NCBI GenBank assembly: GCA_000750105.3
Contig: JPHH03000006.1
Location: forward strand, 620,001 to 684,000
Direction of reading: 5' to 3'
Length of the DNA stretch: 64,000 bases
Source of the DNA: Tolypocladium sp. Sup5 PDA-1
Lineage: Eukaryota; Ascomycota; Sordariomycetes; Hypocreales; Ophiocordycipitaceae
Shown here: piece after piece, positions 9,832-20,871 of the stretch
Layout of the letters: each line of letters opens with the position of its first letter
Position numbering within the stretch: position 1 is the first letter of the stretch
The notes under the pieces: model-generated
The model's input: only the letters and a program-made list of their open reading frames with translations
What the model was told of the DNA's origin: nothing
The model's database searches: none
Program-made: the position numbers and the translations under genes

Positions 9832-11650
9832 ATGGCTGCCGCAATCATCAACACGGGCGTCAAGGTGCTCGACCACACCACAGCGCTGGACGTCCTGGCC
9901 GAGTACAAGAGCCGTGATGGCCTCGACATCCACGAGCTCATGGACACGGCCAAGCATGGCGGGCTGACCTACAATGACTTCCTGCTGCTGCCGGGCTACA
10001 TTGGATTCCCTGCCTCCGAGGTCTCGCTGGACTCGCCCATCACGAAGCGCATCACCCTCAAGACTCCCTTCGTCTCGTCTCCCATGGACACCGTCACGGA
10101 GCACGAGATGGCCATCCACATGGCTCTGCAGGGCGGCCTGGGTGTTATCCACCACAACTGCTCTCCCGAGGCCCAGGCCGACATGATCCGCAATGTCAAG
10201 CGGTACGAGAACGGCTTCATCCTCGACCCCGTTGTCATCGACCGCAACCTCACCGTTGGCGAAGCCAAGGCTCTTAAGGAGAAATGGGGCTTCGGCGGCT
10301 TCCCTGTGACCGGTCAGTACCATCCCACTCTATATGAACCCCAAACCAACCACTGCATCGCATGATTATCACCCATAATTTATAACTTTCGTTCCGCCGT
10401 ATTGAATACTATTTCATGTGGATACTTCACACTATGACCTTTTTGCACCCGCCATTACTCGCTCTAACCCGCATTGATTTTTGCCCGACCAAGTGCTAAT
10501 TGAGTGAAAAGAGAACGGCAAGCTCGGCTCCAAGCTCCTCGGCATCGTCACCAACCGGGACCTCCAGTTCGAGGATGACAACAGCCTGCCCGTCTCTAGC
10601 GTCATGGTTACGGACCTGATCACTGCCCCCGACGGTGTCAACCTGAGCCAGGCCAACAAGGTCCTTGCCAGGTCCAAGAAGGGCAAGCTGCCTATCGTGG
10701 ACAAGGACTTCAACCTTGTGTCCATGATCTCCCGCTCCGACTTGACCAAGAACCAGCACTTCCCCTTGGCCTCGAAGCTGGGTGACAGCAAGCAGCTCAT
10801 CTGCGCCGCTGCCATCGGCACTCGCCCCGAGGACAAGCTTCGGCTGAAGCAGCTCGTCGATGCTGGCCTCGACATTGTCATGCTCGACAGCTCTCAGGGC
10901 AACAGCATGTACCAGATTGAGATGGTCAAGTGGTGCAAGGCTGAGTTCCCCAACCTTGATGTCATCGGTGGCAACGTCGTCACCCGCGAGCAGGCCGCGT
11001 CTCTCATTGCGGCCGGTGTCGATGGTCTCCGAATCGGCATGGGAAGTGGCTCTGCCTGCATTACGCAGGAGGTCATGGCCGTTGGCCGTCCTCAGGCCGC
11101 CGCCGTCTACGCCGTCAGCCACTTTGCAGCGCGATTCGGTGTTCCCTGCATCGCTGACGGCGGTGTGCAAAACGTTGGCCACATCGTCAAGGGTCTTTCC
11201 CTTGGCGCCTCTACGGTCATGATGGGCGGTCTCCTGGCCGGCACCACCGAGTCCCCCGGCACGTCTTTCGTGTCCCGGGAGGGCAAGCTGGTCAAGGCCT
11301 ACCGTGGCATGGGCAGCATTGACGCCATGCAGGACAAGAAGGCTGGCGGCGGCGGCAAGGACAGCCAGAAGAGCAACGCTGGCACTGCCCGGTACTTCTC
11401 CGAGGGCGACAGCGTTCTGGTGGCTCAGGGTGTCTCTGGGGCCGTGGCGCACCGCGGCTCGATTGGCAAGTTCGTGCCCTACCTGGCTGCGGGTCTCAAG
11501 CACTCCATGCAAGACTGCGGCATGAAGAGCCTCGCTGAGCTGCACACCCACACCGCCGACGGCACCGTGCGCTTCGAGCTCCGAACGGCGAGCGCTCAGC
11601 TCGAGGGCAACGTCAACATGGAGGCTTACGAGAAGAAGCTTTACGCATGA
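9832..11650 (+). CDS. IMD: Inosine-5'-monophosphate dehydrogenase
   Basis: Oxidises IMP to XMP with NAD+, the committed step to guanine nucleotides; cytosolic homotetramer and target of mycophenolic acid. Two exons, 9832-10312 and 10512-11650, giving 539 aa, close to yeast IMD proteins. The intron is 199 nt, clearly longer than the others here, and interrupts the CBS-domain region just before NGKLGSKLLGI. Visible motifs are GGLTYNDFLLLPG near the N-terminus, SSPMDTVTE, IGMGSGSACITQEV with catalytic Cys343, IADGGVQNVGHI, and the flap region SIDAM followed by a Gly-rich finger. The start at 9832 gives the normal N-terminus; in-frame codons upstream from 9589 do not resemble the family. Nothing indicates a second, resistance-type paralogue or a biosynthetic cluster nearby. 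Convergent with the PLAC8 gene. Confidence 0.97.
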
Positions 11651-11899
11651 TTGGAATGAATCTATATATATTGGGAAGAAAAGATATCACTATCTTGGGA
11701 CGCATGGAACATTCTTTCACTGGAGTTTGGGTATGGAGAAGCGCCAGGTAGAGATTACCGTAGTTATGAATTATCAAAAAAGGCACCTGGCCCGGAGAAG
11801 CTCAGAGCCGCATTATACGCATTTTGCGCATAGTACGCATTACACTATACCATTACCCGTCTCTCCGTCTCTGTGGATATCACGTCACCTTGGCCGGGC

Positions 11900-12644
11900 C
11901 TACTGCTTCTGCTGATACTGAGGATCATGCCACTGCATCTGCTGCTGCTCCTGCGGGATCGGCTGGATCCCCTGGTCCTGCTGCACCGGCTGCTGCACCG
12001 GCTGCTGGCCAGGCTGCTGGTACACGGGCGCGGGCATGTGCATGCCCTCCTTCTGGCTCTGATAGCCCTGGGTGATGGGGCCCTGGCGCGCGGTCCTCAG
12101 CTTGACCTCGTTGTCCTGCTGGATCAAGGCACAGCAGAGGCACCAAAAGCTCGAGCAGCAGTCGCCGGTGCCGCTGCCCTCGATGCCGTACTTTTCGCGG
12201 ATCTCGCGGCGCTTGATCATGTTGTACCTGCAACGGATGGGTCAGATATACATGCTACAGGAGGACCGGGAGGAATAGAGACGTACACCCAGCCGCAGCA
12301 GGTGAAATACTGGATCCCGAAAAAGACGAGGCAGTCGGTGTTGATGTCCTCGTGAGTCTCCATGGTCGGGTCCCTCATGCGGCTCGAGGTGCGGCCCAAG
12401 ACTGCGAGCCGTGTTAGTGAACCTCGACGACAGCTGAAGCGTTCAGTCAGGGCAGATGCTTACGCATGCATGGGAGGAAGCAGCCGAGGAGGCAGCTATC
12501 GCAGGGCGAGCAGTTGCACAGGCTGGCCTCCCACTTGGGGCTCTGCACGCTCTGGTTCTGCCCATTTTGGCCGTTGTGGAAGCCCTGCTGCTGCTGGGGC
12601 TCGGGCTGCATCTGCTGCTGCTGCGGCGGTTGAGTGTGCTCCAT
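11900..12644 (-). CDS. PLAC8-family cysteine-rich protein
   Basis: PLAC8 proteins are small Cys-rich membrane-associated proteins linked in various eukaryotes to metal handling or cell-size control; no specific role can be assigned here. Three exons on the minus strand: 12644-12464, 12401-12287, 12227-11900, giving 207 aa. Residues 1-40 are Gln/Pro-rich. The core starts LCNCSPCDSCLLGCFLPC and continues through FTCCGWVYN and CCSSFWCLCCALIQQDNEV, the family's paired Cys clusters, with hydrophobic character between them. The C-terminal 60 residues are Gln-rich with a short QPVQQPVQQ repeat made by CTG-type triplets. Both introns are GT-AG and fall between Cys-rich blocks. Transcribed in the same direction as NAA40 upstream. 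Confidence 0.85.
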
Positions 12645-13261
12645 GGCGATGGATGGCGGCGGGTCAATGTCTGAGCTTTGAGCTGTCGACGACGATTCCC
12701 AGCGACACGGAGAAAAACAAAATCATGTGAAAGCTCGCACAAGCTCCAGCTGTCACGAGGCGGAGCTGCCCTCATTTATTGTTTGCCAAGCTCCCCGAGT
12801 CAGGCCCGTGGTTTCGTGGTACGAGCAATTTGCTGCGCAAGGTCCACCATCCCAATCCAACCTTCTCTCTGCCCTATGACGCTGGAATGCTGCCCACGAG
12901 CCTAAAAAGGGTTACAAGGCGGCGCCCACTCTTCAGCCCTAGGGGGGGGCTCGGCCTGTCGGAGCCATAGCGGGGGTGGTAGGAGGGGGGGGGGCGGTTC
13001 ACAGTGCCGTCCAGGCCTCCAGCGAGCTGAGCGGATAGCGTTGCGTAGCGGCGAAGCCAAAACCAAACAGCCGAAATGGCCGCCCGGATGTGGTGTGATG
13101 CTTTGGCTGTTGGGAACGCGAAAAGGCTACTCCGTACCGTTTTGACGGTGATGCAACACGTCATCATCTATTGGGGGCTGTGATACCGTAACTTCATGCT
13201 GCGCTTGATCTCGATGGATGGATGGAGGTATCGGCGCTTTCACGCCCTCGAAATTGCAGCA
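12645..13261. other. Intergenic, with two long G-runs (12942-12996)
   Basis: Region between the 3' end of NAA40 and the start of the PLAC8 gene, which must include the PLAC8 promoter. On the plus strand it carries a run of nine G and, about 35 bases on, a run of twelve G, with a five-G run between: a candidate G-quadruplex. No gene supported. Confidence 0.5.
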
Positions 13262-14121
13262 TCATGCACCCCTGGCGCAGCGCCTCGCCGTCCCACGGCT
13301 CAGAATCACATAATCTGGTACCACGATCCTGCCGCCCCTCAGCCTCCTCTCGCGAGGCGAGAAGGCGTCGACCACGAAGCCGAGGCGTTCGTAAAAGGCG
13401 CGCGCGCGTGCGTTGGAGGCGAAGCACGTTAGCATCGCCTGAACCACCGAGGGGATGTGTTCCGCCGCCGAAGTGAGGTACCCGATGAGCTGCTTTCCGA
13501 GGCCGGTGCTGCGAGAATGAATGTCCCGTGGTTAGATTGGTCATTGTCAAGTAGAGCATGCAAGTTGGCGGTTGCTGTCACGCACCCCTGGAGATCTGGC
13601 TCGAGGTGAATCTCGTAGCAGTACACCACCGGCTCGCCGTTCTCAAACGTCGGCATCATCGACGTGAAGCCCTTGACCTCGCCCTCGCCGTCCTTGACGA
13701 GCACGTACCGCAGGTTGGGCGACCGCATCTCCTTCTTCTTCACTGCCGGATGCCACCCGACCGACGAGTTGCGGTAGTCGTCGCCGCTGGTTTCGTCTAT
13801 CAACTTGAAGCAGGCGTCCAGCTCGTCGTCGTCGAGATCGGCTGGCTGCGAGAGGCCCAGTGTGTACTTTGTGCCCGTCTTGGGATGAGCCCATTCTGGC
13901 CAGTCTTCGCTATTCACGGCATCACGTCAGAACAGCCTGGCAGGACGGATGGATTGTTTCGGTGATATGATATCTCACCCTGGCCGTATATAGTCCTTCA
14001 GAAACTCCTCGTTCGACGTCTTATTAGCCGCCTCGATGGGACTTGCAACCTTGCGCCGCTTCGAGGCGGGCTTTTCTTCCGCTCTCCGAACCACACCAGC
14101 CTCGTCTCGAACTGATGTCAT
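13262..14121 (-). CDS. NAA40: N-alpha-acetyltransferase 40 (NatD), histone H4/H2A N-terminal acetyltransferase
   Basis: GNAT enzyme that acetylates the N-terminal serine of histones H4 and H2A. Three exons on the minus strand: 14121-13979, 13909-13586, 13508-13262, giving 237 aa, near the family's usual size. The N-terminus is basic (PASKRRKVASPIEAANK), a plausible nuclear signal. The GNAT core begins around DELDACFKLIDETSG and includes SSVGWHPAVKKKEM and YEIHLEPDLQGTGLGKQLI, the last holding the acetyl-CoA Q-G-x-G-x-G loop split exactly by intron 2. It ends with TCFASNARARAFYERLGF, the NAA40-type alpha4-beta7 segment. An in-frame start 96 bases upstream exists, but the ATG at 14121 gives the better N-terminus. 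Divergent from the LYR-motif gene. Confidence 0.9.
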
Positions 14122-14496
14122 CGTCTTCAAAAGTGCCCATGGACTTCTAGAGACGGAAACACGAGCATCGGCCAAAAAGACAGAAAGATGACTTGTCGTC
14201 GTTCGAGTATCGCACACGTCGTATCAATGCCGAATACGCGTCTCTTACCCGAAGTTCCCCCGACCGAAGCCCGAACTTTTGAGATTTCGTTCGTCACCAT
14301 CCGTCCAAACCGGCCATGCTCCAGGCTCTTCGGTTTGCGAGGAGTCGAGGACAAACTCCCGATGAGGCAGCTCTTATGACACACGGAGCGCGCCTGGTGC
14401 GCATCCTCGCCCGTGGCTATGCCACCAACCGCCGTCTCGAAGGCGCCCTGAGCCTCGATCACGTACGGCACATGCACACAACACCATACCTGCAAC
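14122..14496. promoter_or_regulatory. Divergent promoter region, NAA40 / LYR-motif gene
   Basis: 375 bp between opposing start codons. No recognised element. A short open frame on the plus strand from 14316 overlaps the LYR gene out of frame and is not convincing as a gene. Confidence 0.4.
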
Positions 14497-14810
14497 ATGG
14501 ACCCGTCGCTAACAGAAGGGCAGTTTCTACAGCGGGCCCGAGTCCTCTCGTTCTACCGGACCATCCTGCGCGGCACCAAGCACATTGGCGACGCGCGCAC
14601 CAAGGCCGAGACACGCAAGCATGTGCGCGATGAGTTCGAACGCCATCGCAACGTAAAGGACATTGTACGTCCACGACCCAACCCAGACACCAGTGCGAGG
14701 ATTGGACGTGAACCCGCTGACCGCATCGCACAAAGACTCACATACGCTATCTCTTGTCGACGGGCAAGACCGAGTGGGAGAGCATGGAGAGGTATATCGG
14801 GGGTTTATAG
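14497..14810 (+). CDS. LYR-motif protein, LYRM2-like (mitochondrial)
   Basis: Small LYR (complex 1 LYR) proteins act in mitochondria as assembly factors that bind acyl-carrier protein or serve Fe-S and respiratory complexes. Two exons, 14497-14664 and 14736-14810, giving 80 aa, with a 71-nt GT-AG intron in phase 0. The fold is clear: FLQRARVLSFYRTILRGT matches the LYR helix (with F-Y-R in place of L-Y-R), then VRDEFERHRNVKD and the terminal ITHIRYLLSTGKTEWESMERY. This second part matches the LYRM2 pattern of a charged EEF-R followed by an I-R-x-L/M-x-x-x-G helix. No ATG precedes 14497 in frame. It converges on bL36m with only 236 bp between stop codons. Confidence 0.87.
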
Positions 14811-15046
14811 TCCTGTAGTTGTAGTTGTACATCATCCACGGGCGTCCTCCCGTGCGCTCCGCCGCCCTGCTATTTCCGAACCCTGCGGCCTCCGTGGCCC
14901 TCTAAATGTGACCTATCCCGAACTTCGATCCGTGAATCGCCCTCGCCTCGTCTAAAATGCCTTGTTCCGCCGCTCGAAGTCGCGCCAAATAGTGTACAGA
15001 CCCCAGTCCGGGTATTGTCGTCTCTCGCCAGAATGACGAGCGGTTT

Positions 15047-15460
15047 TTATGACTGCCGCTGCTTGTGTCTCGGGTTCGACTTGCAGATGATGTACAGGTA
15101 TCCGACGTGTCGCTTGCCCGCTTTCCGTCGGACGACCTGTATGTAGACTCGAGTTAGCGATGCCGGCCTCTCTCCCTCGGTCCAACAGGCGAGCCGCTAC
15201 CGCTCCATGCGCACACTGACCTTGCAATGCTCACACCTCTTCTTGACCGAGCTGTGCACCTTCATGCCCCTCGTCTGCTGCATCAATCCCCCGCCAAGTG
15301 TCCTCGTGACGGGTGCCAGCCAGCCGCTCGCACCGGTGCTGAAGATTGATGGAACCCAGCTCGTCGCTGAGCCGGAGCTCATGCCCGCAAACGCTCCAAT
15401 GGATTGTCTGGAGCCGAGCATCCTCGCAGGGAGCGAGAATGTGCGTAATAAGGAGGCCAT
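15047..15460 (-). CDS. RTC6: Mitochondrial large-subunit ribosomal protein bL36m
   Basis: Zinc-ribbon protein of the mitochondrial 54S ribosomal subunit. Two exons on the minus strand, 15460-15221 and 15136-15047, giving 109 aa. Residues 1 to about 70 are a Ser/Arg/Gly-rich mitochondrial leader. The mature L36 domain starts MKVHSSVKKRCEHCKVVRRK and ends VGYLYIICKSNPRHKQRQ, with the C-x2-C ... C-x4-H zinc ligands intact. The intron lies directly after the CEHCK ligand pair. Without splicing the frame ends six codons later. I chose the ATG at 15460 (MASLLRTFS); an in-frame ATG at 15526 would add 22 residues. Confidence 0.94.
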
Positions 15461-16132
15461 GATGCGTGGTTGTGATCTGTCTTGGCTGGGAAGATCGACA
15501 GTTCGCCTGCACAGTCGATTTGCCAATGATCCTATTTGCAGGTCACGTGAGCCCTCTACTCCACCTCCAAAACACCAAGAACATGAGCACTCCGCATGTC
15601 GACACTCAAGGACAACACAGTCCCGCAGCTTGTCAAAATCGGGTGTATTTTCCTAGGTTAAGCTCCTGGGAACTGTCTCGGCATCCAGTCCAGCACCAAT
15701 TTTTGTCTCTAGTCCAACATCCAACACCCCTTGTCTGATCCAGGCAGTCAAGCTCATCAATCATCACCCTCTCCACCATCCACTCTGCATGTGCCGTTGA
15801 TTTCCTTCATCCCGCAGTCGTTCAATGAGCCAGTGGCCGCAGCCTGATAACCGCCCCTTGTTTGATGCACCAAGCACACACCTCATATCCGCTATTTTTG
15901 CCATCCTTTCAACCCATCACGCCCGTGAGATCATGGCCAGTGTTGCAATCATCACTTGCCTGAGCAAGGCAAGTTGTTGCAGTCTCCTTCCGATATTCGT
16001 ACACCCCATGTTGTTTTTGTCAGATTTTCCGTCTTGTCTTCTTCCGCCATTAACTCGCACGTCATCGCGTGTCGTAACCGGGGCTTTTTCTGCATCAAGC
16101 GGTGTTGATGGCCCACCATTGAGCTGGCAGCT
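15461..16132. other. Intergenic
   Basis: Promoter of bL36m plus the 3' flank of the unknown 790-residue gene. Pyrimidine-rich on the plus strand. No gene recognised. Confidence 0.5.
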
Positions 16133-18718
16133 TCACAGCCAACCGTTGTTGTAAATCATGGTTTCAAGGTCGGCCACGTTCGAGAAGCTGCGACTCAACT
16201 TATACTCCTGAAGCATTCTGGGAGGTTGTCGCTCCTCGACATGATCCGGCATGCCTCCATCGAACCTGGTGCGTTCAAAAGGCCGGCCATTGCCGTTGAC
16301 ATCCCGATTCTCCTCCCGAAGCCGTCGGATAAGTCGGGAGTACATGTCTAAGTTGTTGCTTTGATGATCCACGGTCCTCCAAAGCTTCGCAGCTTGAGCA
16401 TTTCCAACGAGGTCGGCCAGCGATGGGAGATTTTGGAGAGAATCAAAGTGTATCTTGTTGTCGCGTACCAAAGACTGTTCAAATGGAGGCTGGAACACGT
16501 CGCCGTGGTTGTTCACTGTAAGTGCTGGAGGAGCTAGGCGCTCCGACACTGTCGACTTCAAGCTTATTATGCCGCGAGCCGCGGCGGCGAGTGGCGCATC
16601 GTGGTTGAAGAATTTCCCATCCCATTCAGGGAACAGAGTTGTCAGATTCGCGGTCTTCTTCTTCTTGAGATGGTCCCCCTCGTCATCCAGCTTGAGCTGG
16701 AGCAAACAGCCAGCGCACACCCGCGTATGGGGTTGCGAATTTCGAGAGGCTGCGGTAAAGAGCTCTTCGAGCATCTCATAACCGCACGATGAACAGAAAA
16801 CAAGGTACTTTCCCATGATGTTGGTGTACCAGTGTGGCCAGTCATGGCTGATATCCTTCTCGAGGTCGATCCGAACCGGCTTGAGGAGATCATAAACCAA
16901 CTGTTTGTGCTCGTTCTGGGTGCCTCTCTTCTTCTTGCGCCGCAAGTCCACCAACCGGTACATGGCGTCCAGGAAGGAAGGGACCGCAAGCGAATAGTTG
17001 GGTACTTTGAAGAGAAAGTCGCAAAACGCGTTTCCCTTGGAGAAGAGCAGGTCCAGCTTCATGGCCTTGGCCTTCATGAAAGCCTTCAACACGATGCAGA
17101 AGAACCCGCGCTGAACAGTGTCCAGTTTCTGCGGGCCCCAAGTCAGCCCGTAGGTCTCCGCCCAGGGGTGTTCGTAAGGCATCCCTCCGTGATACCGCGG
17201 GAAAAAGTCCAGTGCCTTGATCACTGGAAGGCTGTCCTCTCGTCTCTTCCTGTTGATTTCATGGATGAGGTCCAGCAGGCATAGAACATCCCCAAAGTGA
17301 ATCAAGGGACAATCGTAAATGCCAATCATCTCGACGTGTGGGCAGGCCCGCAGGATAATGGCGAGTATACGGCGATCCAAGTGCGGCGTCTTCTGAAAGT
17401 ACAGCACCTTGATCCCAGCTCGCTGTTCGAAAATCTTCTTCACTGCATTAATGTTAGCTTCCGTGGTAGGTCGATTGGGGGAGGGCTGGAACGTACTCAT
17501 AAGTCGCAGGCGAGTGACGGCGAAATACGCCGACGGATCAAATACCTGGCTTGAAGGACCGGATTTGAACTGGTTCGAACCATGGATGCTCTTGGCGTCT
17601 CCCAAGTGTCGAGTGTACGCAACGAGCTCTTCGGTGACAGGAGTCAGGCTGGGCTGGGACCTGCGTTGTTGGTTGAGACGGCGATGCAGGGTACCAATCG
17701 AGACATAGATCTCTGTCTCTAATTTCATTGCCTCCGAAAACCAACTTCCCAGGGGATTTTCGGCGTCAAGTCCACATGGATCGTAAGTCTCGGCGTGGTG
17801 AAACTCCCCAATCGTGTATTCCGGTGCCACGACGGTGAAGACACGGCCGGGACCATCGGCGCAGAAGTCACTGGCGAAAAAGTCCCAGATTTTCTGTTCC
17901 ACTAGTTAATCCCCATCAATTGTGCAAGAAAGGGAGGAGCAATAACTTACCACACTCTGCGCCAATGCAGACCACGATTGCGTCGATGTAAGCGCAGCGT
18001 TGTGGACGGACTTGTATCCATCTGCAAAGACGCACTGGGCGATCTGCCCTCCAATGTCTACGGCATTGAGCATGAAAGCCAGCTTGTTCTCAGTAGCAGC
18101 GCCTTGTCTGTCTGTGTCGAAGCGGCCCTGGATAAAGCCGTGGCGAAGAACAAGCAGTGCCTATGTGGTGTGAGCTATGGTTGCCAGCAGCCAGAAAATG
18201 ATCACACGTACTCTGGTCAAGTTCCGAGATTGCGAGACGACGACTCCTTGGAAGCCGTTTCCTCCATGGAGGAACGTCTGGCGGGTCGGCAGGTTTGTGT
18301 ACTTGCGGACAGTGGCCCCCCAATCGGCCAGAACCTCGTCCCGTGTCTTGGTAGTGACGGCGGGGTGGATGCCACGCTCCTCAAGGCGCTTCTTGGACAG
18401 TTCGATGTTGTACTTCTCTATCACTATTGATCGTCAGATGCTGTGGTTGCTGCCAGCGGACGATGCGCACTCACCCTGATCGCGCTCACTGGCCTGCGTC
18501 TCGGCCGTCATCTTGGCGACCCCCTGCTCACGCTTCGGGACTCCGCTCGGTTTGTTGCCTTTGCCCTTGTTCAAGCCTGAACCCGGTGTGTTTTTCCTCC
18601 CCGTGGCTTTGGGAGGAGGCGCTGTTTTTGGCGCGTTGCCGGGTCGCGAGCCTCCAGCAGAGGTCTTGGGAGCTGCGCCATTAGCCTTTGCCTTCGACTT
18701 GGACTTGCTCTTTGGCAT
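16133..18718 (-). CDS. Conserved-looking protein of unknown function, 790 aa, with C-x2-C pairs
   Basis: Not recognised. Five exons on the minus strand restore one frame: 18718-18475, 18423-18212, 18160-17951, 17893-17497, 17442-16133. Residues 1-80 are Lys/Ser/Gly/Pro-rich and basic (starting MPKSKSKSKAKANG), which suggests a nucleic-acid-facing or nuclear protein. A helical segment follows around EKYNIELSKKRLEERGI. Near the C-terminal third lie two Cys pairs, Cys571/Cys574 (CSSC) and Cys597/Cys600 (CAGC), a possible zinc site, followed by a KKKK patch. The acceptor at 17894-17896 was preferred over an AG a few bases earlier because only it keeps the frame. Intron 4 (17443-17496) is 54 nt and in frame, so a retained form would also be open. 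Exon structure is inferred and the function unknown. Confidence 0.7.
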
Positions 18719-18744
18719 GACGATGATCTAAGGGGGGTGTGAAT

Positions 18745-18768
18745 GGTGTGGTGTGGTGTGGTGTGGTG
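18745..18768. repeat. GGTGT pentanucleotide microsatellite
   Basis: Four to five tandem copies of GGTGT immediately upstream of the start codon (18718) of the minus-strand 790-residue gene, so likely in its 5' leader or core promoter. Confidence 0.85.
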
Positions 18769-20810
18769 ATGTGCTTGGCGAGCGTGGGCTCTCAAGGGTT
18801 CAATGTGTGTTGTTGGATGCGGGATGTTGGATGTGTTGATGAAAGAGGGACGAATCGCCAGGGCGGGTAGGAGGAGAAGGGAGGTAGAAGTAGTCGAAGC
18901 GTGCGTAGACACAATTAGAATAACAAGAGCGGCGAAGAATAGATGTGTCACCAAAACGCGTGATCAGTGCCAGGAAGGTTTTATGCAAGGCAAGAGCGGG
19001 CTCGTGGCTTCCTCAGTGCAGCAACTCAAGAGTGAAACCTGGTACAAACCTGTAGAGGCGAGCTCAAAAGTCGCAAAGCCACAGCTGAAGACTCTAATCG
19101 GTGGAATCGGAAGCTCCAAGTCTTGATGTGTACCGATCAGTATGTCTGGCCAATGCTTCCCACACTGGCCAGTTGCAGCCCCAAATCCGTATGTGCGATG
19201 CTGTACTTGCTTCTCAAGCTACCGCAAAGAGCGTAGCTACTCTCTCGAGGTATGCCTTGAAGCGTTGACCGGAGCCGCGTCCTACCCGTTTGTGGTTCGA
19301 CGGTGTTGCTGCGAAGATCAAAGTTGAAGTGTTTTGGTCGAATCACACGAGTTGGTAGATATGGCAAGGTCCCCAAGCTGGAGCCAATAGTCGAATGATT
19401 AACCTCTCGTTAGCAAGAGAAGAATGGTTGAAGACTTTTTGCCTCGTGGCGTCCCGATAAAGAGGTGAGATGGGTCAATGCCTAAAGCGTGGAGTAAACA
19501 GAGAAGATTCAAGGTCCCTCAAGGGCTCCAGTTCGGAAAAGAAATTCGACGAGGATTCAGGCAACTTCTTGGATGTCTCTTGGCCTGTACCCTCGTCAAG
19601 GGTCAAAGAACGCAGGCTTGGGGCGTGTTGTGAAGGTGCGTCAAGCAATTGCCGGCCTGGGATAGATGAACTTGTCTAAGCAATGATCTCCGGAGCAGGT
19701 GGGATGATGAAAGAAAGAGGAGAGCGGCGTTTGTGCCAAAATAACAGATTTGAGAAATGCTCGCACTTACCAGCACGGCAGAGTGTAAGCACCTGTGTCA
19801 AGAGGAGAAGACTGATCTTGATCCACGAGATGTGGGAGCAGTGTCTGTGAAGGAGTTTCACGAAGGCGTAGTAGTGGGCAGTTATCTTTTTAAAGCACTT
19901 CGAGGACCCAAGGCCGAGTAGCCGCAAGCTGTTCAGTTCTTCTCAGTCTGGGAATGACAAGTAGAGGAAGGGTTGGGAACGGAGGCGCTCGTAGGCACCA
20001 AGCCACCTTGGTGGGGTCACTGCTGCCACTTCTGTTTCGTACGTAAATCTTGGGATACAGTTTGGAGGCGGTGCTCTCGAGGAGGGGCTACGGAATGGGT
20101 AGTGAAGATGTGCTTGAGGTCTGCGCCGTTACACCAAAGGACGAGGCCCTGCATGTTTCCTGAACCACCAAGGAACAAGAGGCGGCCAACGGTCCAGAAG
20201 AGACCACAGCACAACTGAAGCACACTCATTCAGTATTACAGCGCCAGGTAGTAGTTCCAAGAGGAAGACTCATTGGTTTCTTCGGTCTGTCGAGGGTTCA
20301 GTACGCTGCCCTGACCTGCTCTTACACAGTGGACAGCTCGCATCTCTCAGTTTCTTCTCAAGTATCAATGAAACAAAGTAGATCGGCAAAAACGCAATAC
20401 TCATTATTCCACAAGTTCATTACAGGATACGTTTTGTACATGACCTGGACTTCTAAACCCTTGCCCACCACCCCCTCTAGAACATACAGGAACAACAACA
20501 GCTCTTAGCCTACCCGCGACAAGCGCAACCTGACCATCAAGTCATCCTGCAACGTTTCTTCTACCTCCACGATGGTGACGTGATATCTCTCAGCTGAGAG
20601 AACGGTATCCCGCCTTTCCATCCCTCGCGGCACACGCTGTGTCTGAACCCGACCAAGATCATGTTGGAAGCGTGCTTCTCGTAGAGTCGCTCCAATTTTG
20701 CTGGGCCACGGAACGAGGGGTTCAAACCGCCCGTATAAGGCCTGAAACTGGTAGACTGGCTGCTAAATCGAAGCTTCGAAGTCATCGGAAGAATAGTGCA
20801 ATGACTGACG

Positions 20811-20871
20811 GCAGACCCTTGAAAGAGAAGCGGCAGACCTTGAAGCAGACGACAGACCTTGAAGCAGATGG
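20811..20871. repeat. Imperfect tandem repeat, unit about 18-20 bp (CAGACCTTGAAGCAGA-like)
   Basis: Two close copies and one degenerate copy of a CAGACC(C)TTGAA(G) unit in tandem. No gene overlaps. Confidence 0.6.

Noticed and set aside
10496..11551. 351-codon antisense frame over IMPDH exon 2
   Set aside because: Shadow frame; sense strand encodes full IMPDH motifs.
14316..14633. 105-codon plus-strand frame overlapping the LYR-motif gene
   Set aside because: Different frame from the conserved LYR protein and no recognisable features.
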